Assembly: GCA_022264855.1 (NCBI GenBank)
Contig: JABYQU010000001.1
Span: 1,612,001-1,676,000 of the forward strand
Direction of reading: 5' to 3'
DNA length: 64,000 nt
From: Lenzites betulinus
Lineage: Eukaryota; Basidiomycota; Agaricomycetes; Polyporales; Polyporaceae
Shown here: one piece after another, positions 36,874 to 46,033 of the stretch
Position numbering within the stretch: position 1 is the stretch's first letter
Layout: each line of letters begins with the position of its first letter
Notes under the pieces: model-generated
What the model was told of the DNA's origin: nothing
Databases searched by the model: none
The model's input: the letters and a program-made list of their open reading frames with translations, nothing else
Position numbers and translations under genes: made by a program

Positions 36874-37236
36874 CTGGTAAGAGACATTCCAAATGTACCA
36901 CTGCCCGCAACCAACCTCTCTGTACAGTGCGTTTGGATGCCCGATTCTGCTCATCCTAACCCCAACCGTACGTGTTTCTGATTTATACAAACACCTTCTG
37001 ACTTGACTTTTGCATAGTATCAATGGTGGATGATCCTCGAATATATAGGACGGGGCCCGCCTCACATCCACCTGCTCCGCATTCCAGTGCCGACGAGAGA
37101 GATCAGATAGAAGGTGGCTAGGTCGTCCCAGATTTCGATTGAGTTCTGTGACTTGTGAATTTGTAGTGTGGCTCGCGCATGAGGTTAAAATGGGCAGGCA
37201 TGTATCAGTGTTACGCTCCTTCCCCCCAGTCCCTTT
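36874..37236. other. Gap between replicase and F-box-like gene (left copy)
   Basis: 363 bp. TATATA at 37043-37048 could be the promoter of the downstream gene. An antisense open frame overlapping the replicase end is treated as a shadow. The same content is mirrored at 49809-50170. Confidence 0.5.
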
Positions 37237-38178
37237 ATGGCTCCGATCTCAACCCACCCCTTTGAGCTCCCGGACGATGTGGTTCAGCACCTGCTTCGGA
37301 ACTGCTCTGTTGTCTCCCTCGTCCAGCTGCGTTATCTTGACCGTTTGGCCGACAACTATGTCTCAGATGAGCTACAAGGACGCTACCGCAACCTCCTTCG
37401 GCCATTCGTTTCAGATCACGAGCGCTTTCGAGTCATGCTCAACACGTATGGCGCCGTCATCTCTGGATCGGGCGCTTTGGCGGTCTGCCTACACGGCTCC
37501 ATCGTTCCTCATGACCTCGACGTTTATTTGCCAAAATGTGCTATGGCTGCTGTGCTTGCCTACCTGATCAACGTCGAATCCTACTCCATTGGAACTTTCC
37601 TCGATGTGTCAATGTCTGAGGCCACCTACCAGGGAGGGATCGATCGGGTGATTTGCCTCCGTCGGGGACTCAGCACCATCGACGTCGTCATCAGTCACAC
37701 GGACTGTGCGACTTTACCCTTGCCGCACTTCTGGAGTACAGCATCTATGGTCTACCTGACAGGCGACTCGATCTGCGTGCCATATCCTTCACTTCTAGAG
37801 GACCGAACATCGCTCCTGAATCCTGCACGCATTGCTATTCCCGGTGCCGTTGCCAATCTCACTCCACTCATCCAGAAATACCGACAATTTGGCTTCGATT
37901 TCTACCTGAACGAAGCGGATTGGAGGCGTACGGTATGGTCGCAATGGGAGTGCCCTCGATCGAAGTCACCGACGTGCCCGATCACCGTACGCTGGTTTGG
38001 CGACAACTTCTGCTTACTCACGAACTTCGCGACACGAGCAATCCAACCCAAGATAGCCGTTTCGAATCTGACAACGGTTTGGTGGAGAGGGGGTGTTCCG
38101 TGTGGGCACCGGTGCAATACAGGAGAGCGTGGATTGGTCTCAGGAGTGTGGACACAGCTAAACGGGCATCTGGGTTGA
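37237..38178 (+). CDS. F-box-like protein with nucleotidyltransferase-like motif (left copy, gene B)
   Basis: Single-exon protein of 313 aa. The N-terminus FELPDDVVQHLLRNCSVVSL reads as an F-box, which in general docks Skp1 of SCF ubiquitin ligases. Then SGSGALAVCLHGSIVPHDLDVYLP has the G-S-G/A...D-x-D pattern seen in nucleotidyltransferase-like folds of many basidiomycete F-box-type proteins. The C-terminus ECPRSK..., WWRGGVPCGHRCN aligns loosely with gene E of the same element, which supports this frame over an alternative one at 37.9-38.2 kb. Enzymatic activity is not established. The role in the element is unknown; cargo from the host or an anti-host factor are both possible. Confidence 0.65.
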   Translation: MAPISTHPFELPDDVVQHLLRNCSVVSLVQLRYLDRLADNYVSDELQGRYRNLLRPFVSDHERFRVMLNTYGAVISGSGALAVCLHGSIVPHDLDVYLPKCAMAAVLAYLINVESYSIGTFLDVSMSEATYQGGIDRVICLRRGLSTIDVVISHTDCATLPLPHFWSTASMVYLTGDSICVPYPSLLEDRTSLLNPARIAIPGAVANLTPLIQKYRQFGFDFYLNEADWRRTVWSQWECPRSKSPTCPITVRWFGDNFCLLTNFATRAIQPKIAVSNLTTVWWRGGVPCGHRCNTGERGLVSGVWTQLNGHLG

Positions 38179-38368
38179 TAATATCTGGAATCTCTCTACG
38201 TTGCGTCACATTCCATAAGCTCTGTTAATGTTTCTCCTGCCTCAATCACGAACCCTATCTCCATTGTCTTCCTGTCCTCTTTTGCACCCGCCGCCACCAC
38301 TTCAGGTACGTCTTGCTTCTTATGTTGAAGTAATTTCTGATCGTCGGAAGTATGAGCTCATCTTCCGT

Positions 38369-39521
38369 TCACATATGCACCTGACTCACCCGAGTTGCAA
38401 TGGCGTGCGCCAGACGAACGACTGTAGTTGGCTCAAAAGCCACCTCATAGTACCGTCCGTTGGAATTGCGCATGATGGTGACTGTAACACGGGCGGATAC
38501 ATCGACCAAGTCACCCCTTCTCAGTGCCAGAGGAGGGATGGCGTGGATTGCGCCTGTTTCTAGCTGCGTAGCTGCCACAATCCGTTCTGTCACACGCCAG
38601 TGCGATTTTATATCGGCAAACTTCGATCGAGGGTCCTCCGCAGCCTTTAACACCGACGGAAGATGGTCATTGGTGCCGACCCGGATCTGAATAGCACGCA
38701 AATCCTCTGTCAGTGGCGATCAACTTGGAGATCAGGGTGGCGTACCTTTGTGAAAACACGGCGCCGCAAGACCAATGTTCCGGGACGGTTTGGACGGGTG
38801 TCTGCACTGACACCCAGCTGCAGCAATATCACCTCTCTCATCGCCGCAACTGCGCGAAGCTGTGGTTCAAAGGCATCATCCCGTCCACCACTAATAAGTG
38901 TGATGTGCTGGGTGGCCTTTTTCGCATTCATGCCCGTGCTGAATCCGGTGAGTGTTTGGTCTTAACACTATAGTGATTTATAGCAGCTCACCCGTCCCAA
39001 TTGCCTCCGATGTTCATATTTAGATCGGCAATTACACCTTGTAATCGAACGATTACCTCGAGGTTTGTGTCCCCCGCACCTTCGACGTCCTGGCGGACAT
39101 AGACAAGAGCCCTGGACATCTCCGGCTGATGATCAACCCAAAGCCACTCGCTGAGGTCTTCGACACTGATTGGAACCATTCTAGCGTCGACAAGTGTAGA
39201 CGCAGATATGGTGTTCTCTTGTATGAGATGTGCCGCCTTGTCCGGCCACATATCGCGTGCTAAAGTAGTTGCATTTGCTGCGCTATTGTGAGTAATTGCT
39301 GCCGCCCTATTAAGCACCGACTGACCCATTATGAATGCCATGTTGTAGCGTGTAGATGTCTGTGAAGGAGAAGGAGATTTTGGCCACCCTTCCGTACTTC
39401 TCGTTGCCTTTATGCCAAAGTACGCCGCAAAGGTTCGGTCAGCCGATCGACTGTCAGCCCCACTCCGGGTCCAATCGAGGATCGAAATTCCAACATGGAT
39501 TACATGTGCAGCGCCATCCAC
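38369..39521 (-). CDS. Unknown element protein C (left copy)
   Basis: Three-exon gene antisense to its neighbours. Exon 1 (MDGAAHVIHVGISILDWTRS ... IGGNWD-G) splices at GTGAGC...TTCAG into GTGMNAKKATQHITLISGGR. It then splices from RRRVFTK into DLRAIQIRVGTNDHLPSVLK. It ends ...IATRVSQVHM, or possibly splices onward at the GTGAGT there. No family is recognised. The C-terminal part ALRRGDLVDVSARVTVTIMR ... VAFEPTTVVRL is beta-rich and resembles equivalent parts of proteins D and F. The middle has an Ala-rich helical stretch. Start and last exon are provisional. V/I differs between the copies at 38488/48557. Confidence 0.6.
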
Positions 39522-39646
39522 TTTAAACCTAATTGGGCCTATCCGTGATCCGCCTTATAGCTCAAGCGCTCACATCCGACCCGACTCAAAGTGCCGACTC
39601 TATTCTCACACACTATCTATACACTCCACTACCACCACATTCTCTC
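39522..39646. promoter_or_regulatory. Divergent promoter of genes C and D (left copy)
   Basis: Only 125 bp separate the opposed start codons of C and D. CTATAAGG on the minus strand (about 39,553-39,560) is a TATA-like candidate for C, and the D side is pyrimidine/ACCACCA-rich. It is mirrored at 47,399-47,523. Promoter function is inferred from geometry. Confidence 0.4.
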
Positions 39647-41011
39647 ATGTCTACCCCCCGGTCTACACGCGGATCAACGGCTGCATCGGAACGCGAAAAG
39701 AAACGAGCTCGGTACGTGCTATCTACAACTCGGGTCTACTCACACTAACAACTGTAGAACGGATACTGGGGAAGGATCCCCTAAGGCCACCCAGACCGCG
39801 ACTGTTGCTCAAGACGACGCTCTTTCCGCGCTTTCGGCAGCATCGTCTTCCGACGACGATACCTCGCTGATCGCGGACTTATTCAAGAAGAGACCGATCT
39901 CTCCTAGTCCTCCGTCGATCGACATCCCGCCAAGTAGCTCACCCCAAGCACGGTCCGAGACTGCCTCCTCTGACCAAGAGGAGGGCGAGGACATCCTTCC
40001 TCACGATAGAGAGACCCGTGCAGTTGTCCCTCCTCGCGCGAAAGGGAAGACATCTGGAGCTCTTGCCGACTTGGGTATAGCCAACAAACAGGTGCCCGAA
40101 GTGGAGCTGACATCCAGCCCGAACACAGGCAACACCGACCTGCATCCTGTGCCCACTGGGACTTTGAAGGAGCCTCTCTCGTCTGCAGTCGACTTCCCTA
40201 AGTGGGTCATTCCGGCAGTCCAAAAGTGGGTCGATCTTTGGTGGCCGCTCCAATGTTTGCTTACTCCTTCAGACGACTCCGGGATATGATGGATTTTACA
40301 GATGTGTCGACGCGCCGCTTTGCGGTTGCTGAAGTCCCGGAGAGCGCCCGCTGGGGCCGATCAGTGGATGGCGTCGACAACTCTCGCTTCTTCTGTGTGA
40401 GCGATGAACCGCTCACGGTCTGGCTCTGCGGAACCATGACCACTAAGTGGTTTCAGAACCGGTTGGGTCAGTTACAAGATCGTGTCAGCGTAGGGTTAGG
40501 TCTCCTACGTGAACGCGACATCGACGCTGCTGTCAAGCTCCTCGCTCTCTCTGAACCAGTGAAAGGTATGTTACCCACTCTCTCCCCTTGAAGTTACTCA
40601 CCATCTGGAATAGAGCCGAAGCGTGACATCATTTACGCCGGACGCTTCATGACAGAGTGGGTCAAGGGGAAGTCTATGCCAGTCGTGAGTTCAACCTTCT
40701 TGCATGTTCACACTTCTTGCTTACAACGCCGTTAGGTGCAAATGTTCGAGGAGATATACGATGCGTCACGTCCGGGAATGCGGCGCGCAGACCTCCCGCG
40801 GAAGATGCATTACGATCTGGGGCCAGGTGATTTGCTCTTAGTGGAGGCCTTTCTGATCAGGTACAAGACGGGCGACACCAAGAAAGACTGGGAGACGTGG
40901 AACACTTCTTTTGAGCTACGTTCCATATCCCTCATTGCGGAGGTCCCGATTGGTCCCGTTGTATCGTCACAGTCTTCCCAGTCTCTTCATGCAGACGAGC
41001 GCATTTTGTAG
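39647..41011 (+). CDS. Unknown element protein D, putative OB-fold ssDNA-binding protein (left copy)
   Basis: Spliced gene starting MSTPRSTRGSTAASEREKKR. The first intron ends at 39757. The N-terminal half is acidic and low-complexity (SAASSSDDDTSLI, SSDQEEGEDILPHD). A 47-nt intron (GTGGGT...CCTTCAG, about 40.23-40.28 kb) joins WVIPAVQK to RLRDMMDFTDVSTRR and resolves what looks like a frameshift. Two more introns follow (about 40.57-40.61 and 40.69-40.74 kb). The ordered C-terminal half has EPLTVWLCGTMTTKWFQNRL, YAGRFMTEWVKGKSMPVV and LGPGDLLLVEAFLIRY...FELRSISLIAEV. A beta-barrel that binds single-stranded DNA would suit a rolling-circle element, but that is inference from strand pattern only. 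Confidence 0.6.
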
Positions 41012-41133
41012 GACCACATAATTATTGCATTTATATTTCTTGGTCTCGATCGCGAGTCAGCCCTGTCTGCCTCCGGTGTGCCTTCGATATCACGGTTTAC
41101 CTGCTTGTTTATCATCTGCTATCGAATCTCATC

Positions 41134-42082
41134 ATGAAGTGTTTGTGAGTACAGTTGCTTGTATCCTACCGTATGTAACTTGTCACTGATCCTCTACAGC
41201 CTTGACAACGCCTCCCTGTTGGCCATTCTTGGTCACCTCGACTTTCCTTCGCTTATGCAATTCCGTTCGACATGTCAAGCCCACTCTCGCGCCGTCGACA
41301 GGTACCTATTCTGCGCCGTCCGGCGTATGTTAGGGCGCGTTGTTATCGACATCGACCTGTTCCTAGAAGCAATGAACACGTTGGGCGTGCTGATAGGAGG
41401 GATGGACGCCTTGACGTTCTTTCTTCGCTGGAAGCACATCCCTGGTCATCCAATGCACCTCTTTGTTCCGTCCGCATCCTTCTCGCCCCTTGTGGCTCAC
41501 CTGATGCTAGTGCAGCGGCTACCTTGTCGCTCCTTACTTGATCTCCATGCCGAGATGGACAGGGGGACTACCGCATGCGCTAGGTTCGGCCCACCGTCGG
41601 CCTCAATATTTGTATACAGAAGCATGGACGAAAACGCGTTGCTCCCGATCGCGCGCGCGCCGAACACCGCCATGATGTGCTACGTAGGGGCTTCGTTCTA
41701 TGGGATGCTCTGGCCAACCCTTACTTTCGCTCACCGGGGCCTTGTCGGTGATATTGACGCGGGACCGACGGCGTACGTCGACGGCCTGCACGAATGTGGA
41801 TTGGAATTCAAACTCTACCCGTGGATGTGGCCCGGTGCCTCGGTTAGACAAGAATGTGCTCGGACCACCTATCTCTGTCCTGCGCAGCCTCGGTACACCG
41901 ACGATGACGGAGCGATGCGCATCATATGGAATCCGCGGATGTTGAAACCCCTAGGGCGCGTATGTTTCCGCCTGTCGGATAGACCGTGCGGTGGTCCTTG
42001 TTTGGGCACGCATCCGCACCTCCGCTCCCGGGAAGTCCGTGCCATATCGATTGTTGTTGGTGAACATGAGGAACAATCGTAA
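41134..42082 (+). CDS. F-box-like protein, paralogue of gene B (left copy, gene E)
   Basis: Exon 1 (ATGAAGTGTTT, 41134-41144) splices via GTGAGT...CTACAG into the long exon at 41200, giving 297 aa: MKCFLDNASLLAILGHLDF. The N-terminal F-box reads LDNASLLAILGHLDFPSLMQ and FRSTCQAHSRAVDRYLF. The middle VLIGGMDALTFFLRWKHIPG is the counterpart of SGSGALAVCLHG in gene B, but the D-x-D after it is not preserved (MHLFVP), so a nucleotidyltransferase-like active site looks lost. The C-terminal QECARTTYLCP and RPCGGPCLG match the Cys pattern of B. B and E are probably diverged duplicates within the element. Confidence 0.6.
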
Positions 42083-42148
42083 AATATATAAATACCCATG
42101 TACATGTGCCCTTTATGCTTCATCACTCATCTCCTCCTGCACTTGACC

Positions 42149-42894
42149 ATGGATGACGTCTACCCCGAAGAGGTATTCAACCGTGAACCCACCGTGTTTG
42201 ATCACGAGGCTATTCAATTCGATAACACTGCTATCGTGGTGAGAGGGGAAGTGTGCATGGATATAATATAGTGGGTACCCGTTCGTGTTGGAGCATAGGG
42301 GATAACTGACATATCAACAGTCGTATCAAACGCCTGCTCAACAGCGACCTTGCTCCGCCAAACACCTATACCCTCGACAGCCTCCCGCGTCAGGTTCAGT
42401 GGTCTCCCACAGGCGTACTCACCTTTAAACGGAGTCCAATGACGTTCCGTACGGTCGCTGCCGTTGCTGCTGTACGTTACGACAATCGGCCAGGGTGTCA
42501 TGCAACCGTACATTTCAACATTGAGATGCTACGCGAAGTCGACCGCGTGGGTGCAAACGAGCTGCTCGCCCTTGGCGGTGTGCACCACGGCCACCACGAC
42601 TCCTTCAACATTGTATACATTCTGAGCATGGGTAATACAGGACGTGTAAGCACTTATTTCAACCATCGAGCGGCCTATACTGACCGCTCTCAGGGCAATC
42701 GGGGATTGTTCGACGGTACCCAGTTGATCCGTCCACCCTTGCTCTCTGTGGTGTTACCCTTCACAACGGTACAGGTTGGGGATTTGCTTGCAGTCAACTT
42801 TGACTGTCGTATAGTCGGTGACGTCGGTCAGTCTTGCGAGATACAGTTTAACATGTTGTATGCACACCTGCTCTGGTCTCACCCCTCAGCGTAA
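42149..42894 (+). CDS. Unknown element protein F (left copy)
   Basis: Starts MDDVYPEEVFNREPTVFDHE. The first intron (about 42.25-42.32 kb) is needed to reach RIKRLLNSDLAPPNTYTLDS; its donor is uncertain (GTGCAT fits the frame, GTGAGA is the better consensus but shifts phase). A second GTAAGC...CTCAG intron of 48 nt (about 42.65-42.69 kb) is optional because it is in frame without stops. The body is beta-rich: MTFRTVAAVAAVRYDNRPGC, GVHHGHHDSFNIVYIL, TVQVGDLLAVNFDCRI and FNMLYAHLLWSHPSA. No family is recognised. A compact beta-sandwich or OB fold is plausible; a virion-like jelly roll cannot be excluded from sequence alone. Confidence 0.55.
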
Positions 42895-43050
42895 TACAAC
42901 GCGCCCCTGTTGACCGTCGATTGAATGATTGGCCGTTGGTTGCACCCGCAGACAAACAACCGCCTGTCTGACGGTGAGCGGCGCTGAATGCGCACCCGAC
43001 CCTGGGTCGCCGCTGCCTGTTCGACATGAGCCCCGCAGAGAACAAACTCA

Positions 43051-43108
43051 CAAACACCGGCACCCATCGTAGAACCATGGTGTGACCCATCGCGGGTACC
43101 GGTGTTTG
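43051..43108. repeat. Subterminal hairpin 1 (left copy)
   Basis: CAAACACCGGCACCCA pairs with CGGGTACCGGTGTTTG (16-bp stem, two mismatches); the loop contains CCATGG. The mirror is at 43937-43994. Confidence 0.7.
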
Positions 43109-43194
43109 AGAGCAGGAGAGTGCGGTCATGGTAGAAGCAGGGTGTGTTCCAGTATGGGTTACGGTGGTTGAGGGCAGTAGACTGTGTATTGACA

Positions 43195-43235
43195 GGTACC
43201 CATCGTGGGCCATGGTGTGGCCCAGCGCGGGTACC
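43195..43235. repeat. Subterminal hairpin 2 (left copy)
   Basis: GGTACCC...GGGTACC outer stem with an inner TGGGCCA/TGGCCCA stem around CCATGG. It resembles hairpin 1 in core motifs, so the two may be diverged tandem copies. The mirror is at 43810-43850. Confidence 0.65.
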
Positions 43236-43437
43236 GGTGAATATTAAGAGCAGGAGGGAGGAGCCAGCGAGGGCAAGGTCGATGGTGCCAGCAACGGTCT
43301 GGTATATATCGTTGCGGGGCGTGGGAAATTGATGCTGGCAACCAGGCAGTGCAACGCTCGGCGCTTGATTTCATTGCGACCATTCTTTTGCGTGAATGAG
43401 AGCGATGAGGACTTAATGCGGAGGTTCAGACTGCGCA

Positions 43438-43448
43438 TGAAGAATCGG
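43438..43448. repeat. Inner (3' subterminal) 11-bp inverted repeat, left copy
   Basis: TGAAGAATCGG is the exact reverse complement of CCGATTCTTCA at the element's 5' end. It sits 9 bp inside the arm end at 43457. Confidence 0.75.
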
Positions 43449-43457
43449 TTCCGGAGC

Positions 43458-43587
43458 AGTCGATTGACGGACCGCAGCCCACCTGTAGCTTACGTCTGGA
43501 ACTGCGATTGTTCCGGGCCGAGGAGGGCCGGGTACCTGGGGATGCGTACGTATTCATTTACTTCTTTTTGAGGGAGCGGGTAGCACC
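43458..43587. other. Unique 130-bp spacer at the centre of the inverted repeat
   Basis: The only sequence between the arms that is not palindromic. It has a GC-rich core (CCGGGCCGAGGAGGGCCGGG, about 43513-43532) and a GGTACC at 43531-43536. It has no recognisable gene. It may be host DNA between two insertions or a remnant captured at the join. Confidence 0.8.
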
Positions 43588-43596
43588 GCTCCGGAA

Positions 43597-43607
43597 CCGA
43601 TTCTTCA
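43597..43607. repeat. Inner (3' subterminal) 11-bp inverted repeat, right copy
   Basis: CCGATTCTTCA, mirror of 43438-43448, 9 bp from the arm end at 43588. Confidence 0.75.
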
Positions 43608-43809
43608 TGCGCAGTCTGAACCTCCGCATTAAGTCCTCATCGCTCTCATTCACGCAAAAGAATGGTCGCAATGAAATCAAGCGCCGAGCGTTGCACTGCC
43701 TGGTTGCCAGCATCAATTTCCCACGCCCCGCAACGATATATACCAGACCGTTGCTGGCACCATCGACCTTGCCCTCGCTGGCTCCTCCCTCCTGCTCTTA
43801 ATATTCACC

Positions 43810-43850
43810 GGTACCCGCGCTGGGCCACACCATGGCCCACGATGGGTACC
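43810..43850. repeat. Subterminal hairpin 2 (right copy)
   Basis: Mirror of 43195-43235 with the same GGTACC arms. Confidence 0.65.
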
Positions 43851-43936
43851 TGTCAATACACAGTCTACTGCCCTCAACCACCGTAACCCATACTGGAACA
43901 CACCCTGCTTCTACCATGACCGCACTCTCCTGCTCT

Positions 43937-43994
43937 CAAACACCGGTACCCGCGATGGGTCACACCATGGTTCTACGATGGGTGCCGGTGTTTG
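43937..43994. repeat. Subterminal hairpin 1 (right copy)
   Basis: Mirror of 43051-43108. Confidence 0.7.
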
Positions 43995-44150
43995 TGAGTT
44001 TGTTCTCTGCGGGGCTCATGTCGAACAGGCAGCGGCGACCCAGGGTCGGGTGCGCATTCAGCGCCGCTCACCGTCAGACAGGCGGTTGTTTGTCTGCGGG
44101 TGCAACCAACGGCCAATCATTCAATCGACGGTCAACAGGGGCGCGTTGTA

Positions 44151-44896
44151 TTACGCTGAGGGGTGAGACCAGAGCAGGTGTGCATACAACATGTTAAACT
44201 GTATCTCGCAAGACTGACCGACGTCACCGACTATACGACAGTCAAAGTTGACTGCAAGCAAATCCCCAACCTGTACCGTTGTGAAGGGTAACACCACAGA
44301 GAGCAAGGGTGGACGGATCAACTGGGTACCGTCGAACAATCCCCGATTGCCCTGAGAGCGGTCAGTATAGGCCGCTCGATGGTTGAAATAAGTGCTTACA
44401 CGTCCTGTATTACCCATGCTCAGAATGTATACAATGTTGAAGGAGTCGTGGTGGCCGTGGTGCACACCGCCAAGGGCGAGCAGCTCGTTTGCACCCACGC
44501 GGTCGACTTCGCGTAGCATCTCAATGTTGAAATGTACGGTTGCATGACACCCTGGCCGATTGTCGTAACGTACAGCAGCAACGGCAGCGACCGTACGGAA
44601 CGTCATTGGACTCCGTTTAAAGGTGAGTACGCCTGTGGGAGACCACTGAACCTGACGCGGGAGGCTGTCGAGGGTATAGGTGTTTGGCGGAGCAAGGTCG
44701 CTGTTGAGCAGGCGTTTGATACGACTGTTGATATGTCAGTTATCCCCTATGCTCCAACACGAACGGGTACCCACTATATTATATCCATGCACACTTCCCC
44801 TCTCACCACGATAGCAGTGTTATCGAATTGAATAGCCTCGTGATCAAACACGGTGGGTTCACGGTTGAATACCTCTTCGGGGTAGACGTCATCCAT
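44151..44896 (-). CDS. Unknown element protein F (right copy)
   Basis: Identical in translation to the left copy of F as far as the long frame shows (MTFRTVAAVAAVRYD ... LLWSHPSA). The same exon structure and donor ambiguity apply. Confidence 0.55.
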
Positions 44897-44962
44897 GGTC
44901 AAGTGCAGGAGGAGATGAGTGATGAAGCATAAAGGGCACATGTACATGGGTATTTATATATT

Positions 44963-45911
44963 TTACGATTGTTCCTCATGTTCACCAACAACAATCGATA
45001 TGGCACGGACTTCCCGGGAGCGGAGGTGCGGATGCGTGCCCAAACAAGGACCACCGCACGGTCTATCCGACAGGCGGAAACATACGCGCCCTAGGGGTTT
45101 CAACATCCGCGGATTCCATATGATGCGCATCGCTCCGTCATCGTCGGTGTACCGAGGCTGCGCAGGACAGAGATAGGTGGTCCGAGCACATTCTTGTCTA
45201 ACCGAGGCACCGGGCCACATCCACGGGTAGAGTTTGAATTCCAATCCACATTCGTGCAGGCCGTCGACGTACGCCGTCGGTCCCGCGTCAATATCACCGA
45301 CAAGGCCCCGGTGAGCGAAAGTAAGGGTTGGCCAGAGCATCCCATAGAACGAAGCCCCTACGTAGCACATCATGGCGGTGTTCGGCGCGCGCGCGATCGG
45401 GAGCAACGCGTTTTCGTCCATGCTTCTGTATACAAATATTGAGGCCGACGGTGGGCCGAACCTAGCGCATGCGGTAGTCCCCCTGTCCATCTCGGCATGG
45501 AGATCAAGTAAGGAGCGACAAGGTAGCCGCTGCACTAGCATCAGGTGAGCCACAAGGGGCGAGAAGGATGCGGACGGAACAAAGAGGTGCATTGGATGAC
45601 CAGGGATGTGCTTCCAGCGAAGAAAGAACGTCAAGGCGTCCATCCCTCCTATCAGCACGCCCAACGTGTTCATTGCTTCTAGGAACAGGTCGATGTCGAT
45701 AACAACGCGCCCTAACATACGCCGGACGGCGCAGAATAGGTACCTGTCGACGGCGCGAGAGTGGGCTTGACATGTCGAACGGAATTGCATAAGCGAAGGA
45801 AAGTCGAGGTGACCAAGAATGGCCAACAGGGAGGCGTTGTCAAGGCTGTAGAGGATCAGTGACAAGTTACATACGGTAGGATACAAGCAACTGTACTCAC
45901 AAACACTTCAT
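44963..45911 (-). CDS. F-box-like protein, gene E (right copy)
   Basis: Mirror of 41134-42082, with the tiny first exon ATGAAGTGTTT and the same 297-aa product. No difference from the left copy in the long exon. Confidence 0.6.
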
Positions 45912-46033
45912 GATGAGATTCGATAGCAGATGATAAACAAGCAGGTAAACCGTGATATCGAAGGCACACCGGAGGCAGACAGGGCTGACTCGCGATCGAG
46001 ACCAAGAAATATAAATGCAATAATTATGTGGTC

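Larger units (their letters stand above)
29683..43457 (+). mobile_element. Helitron-like element, left copy
   Basis: Rolling-circle type transposon. Its 5' end carries CCGATTCTTCA (29685-29695) inside a hairpin. Its 3' side carries the inverted match TGAAGAATCGG (43438-43448), followed by 9 terminal bases (TTCCGGAGC). Such asymmetric short inverted repeats are described for the Helitron2/helentron variant rather than canonical TC...CTRR Helitrons. Gene order is replicase (+), F-box-like (+), unknown C (-), unknown D (+), F-box-like (+), unknown F (+). All coding frames are open, which suggests recent activity. Exact insertion junctions are uncertain by 1-2 bp because flanking T residues could belong to target or element. 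Confidence 0.85.
42895..43457. other. Non-coding 3' end region of left element
   Basis: About 560 bp without a convincing gene. It holds two imperfect hairpins built around GGTACC/CCATGG (annotated separately) and the 3' subterminal repeat. It is mirrored at 43588-44150. Confidence 0.6.

Noticed and set aside
37653..38228. Alternative 191-codon frame overlapping gene B
   Set aside because: The C-terminal Cys/Trp pattern in the main frame matches gene E, so the alternative is a shadow.
40200..40290. Apparent frameshift in gene D
   Set aside because: A 47-nt GT..CAG intron (donor GTGGGT, acceptor CCTTCAG) restores the frame, so no mutation is needed.
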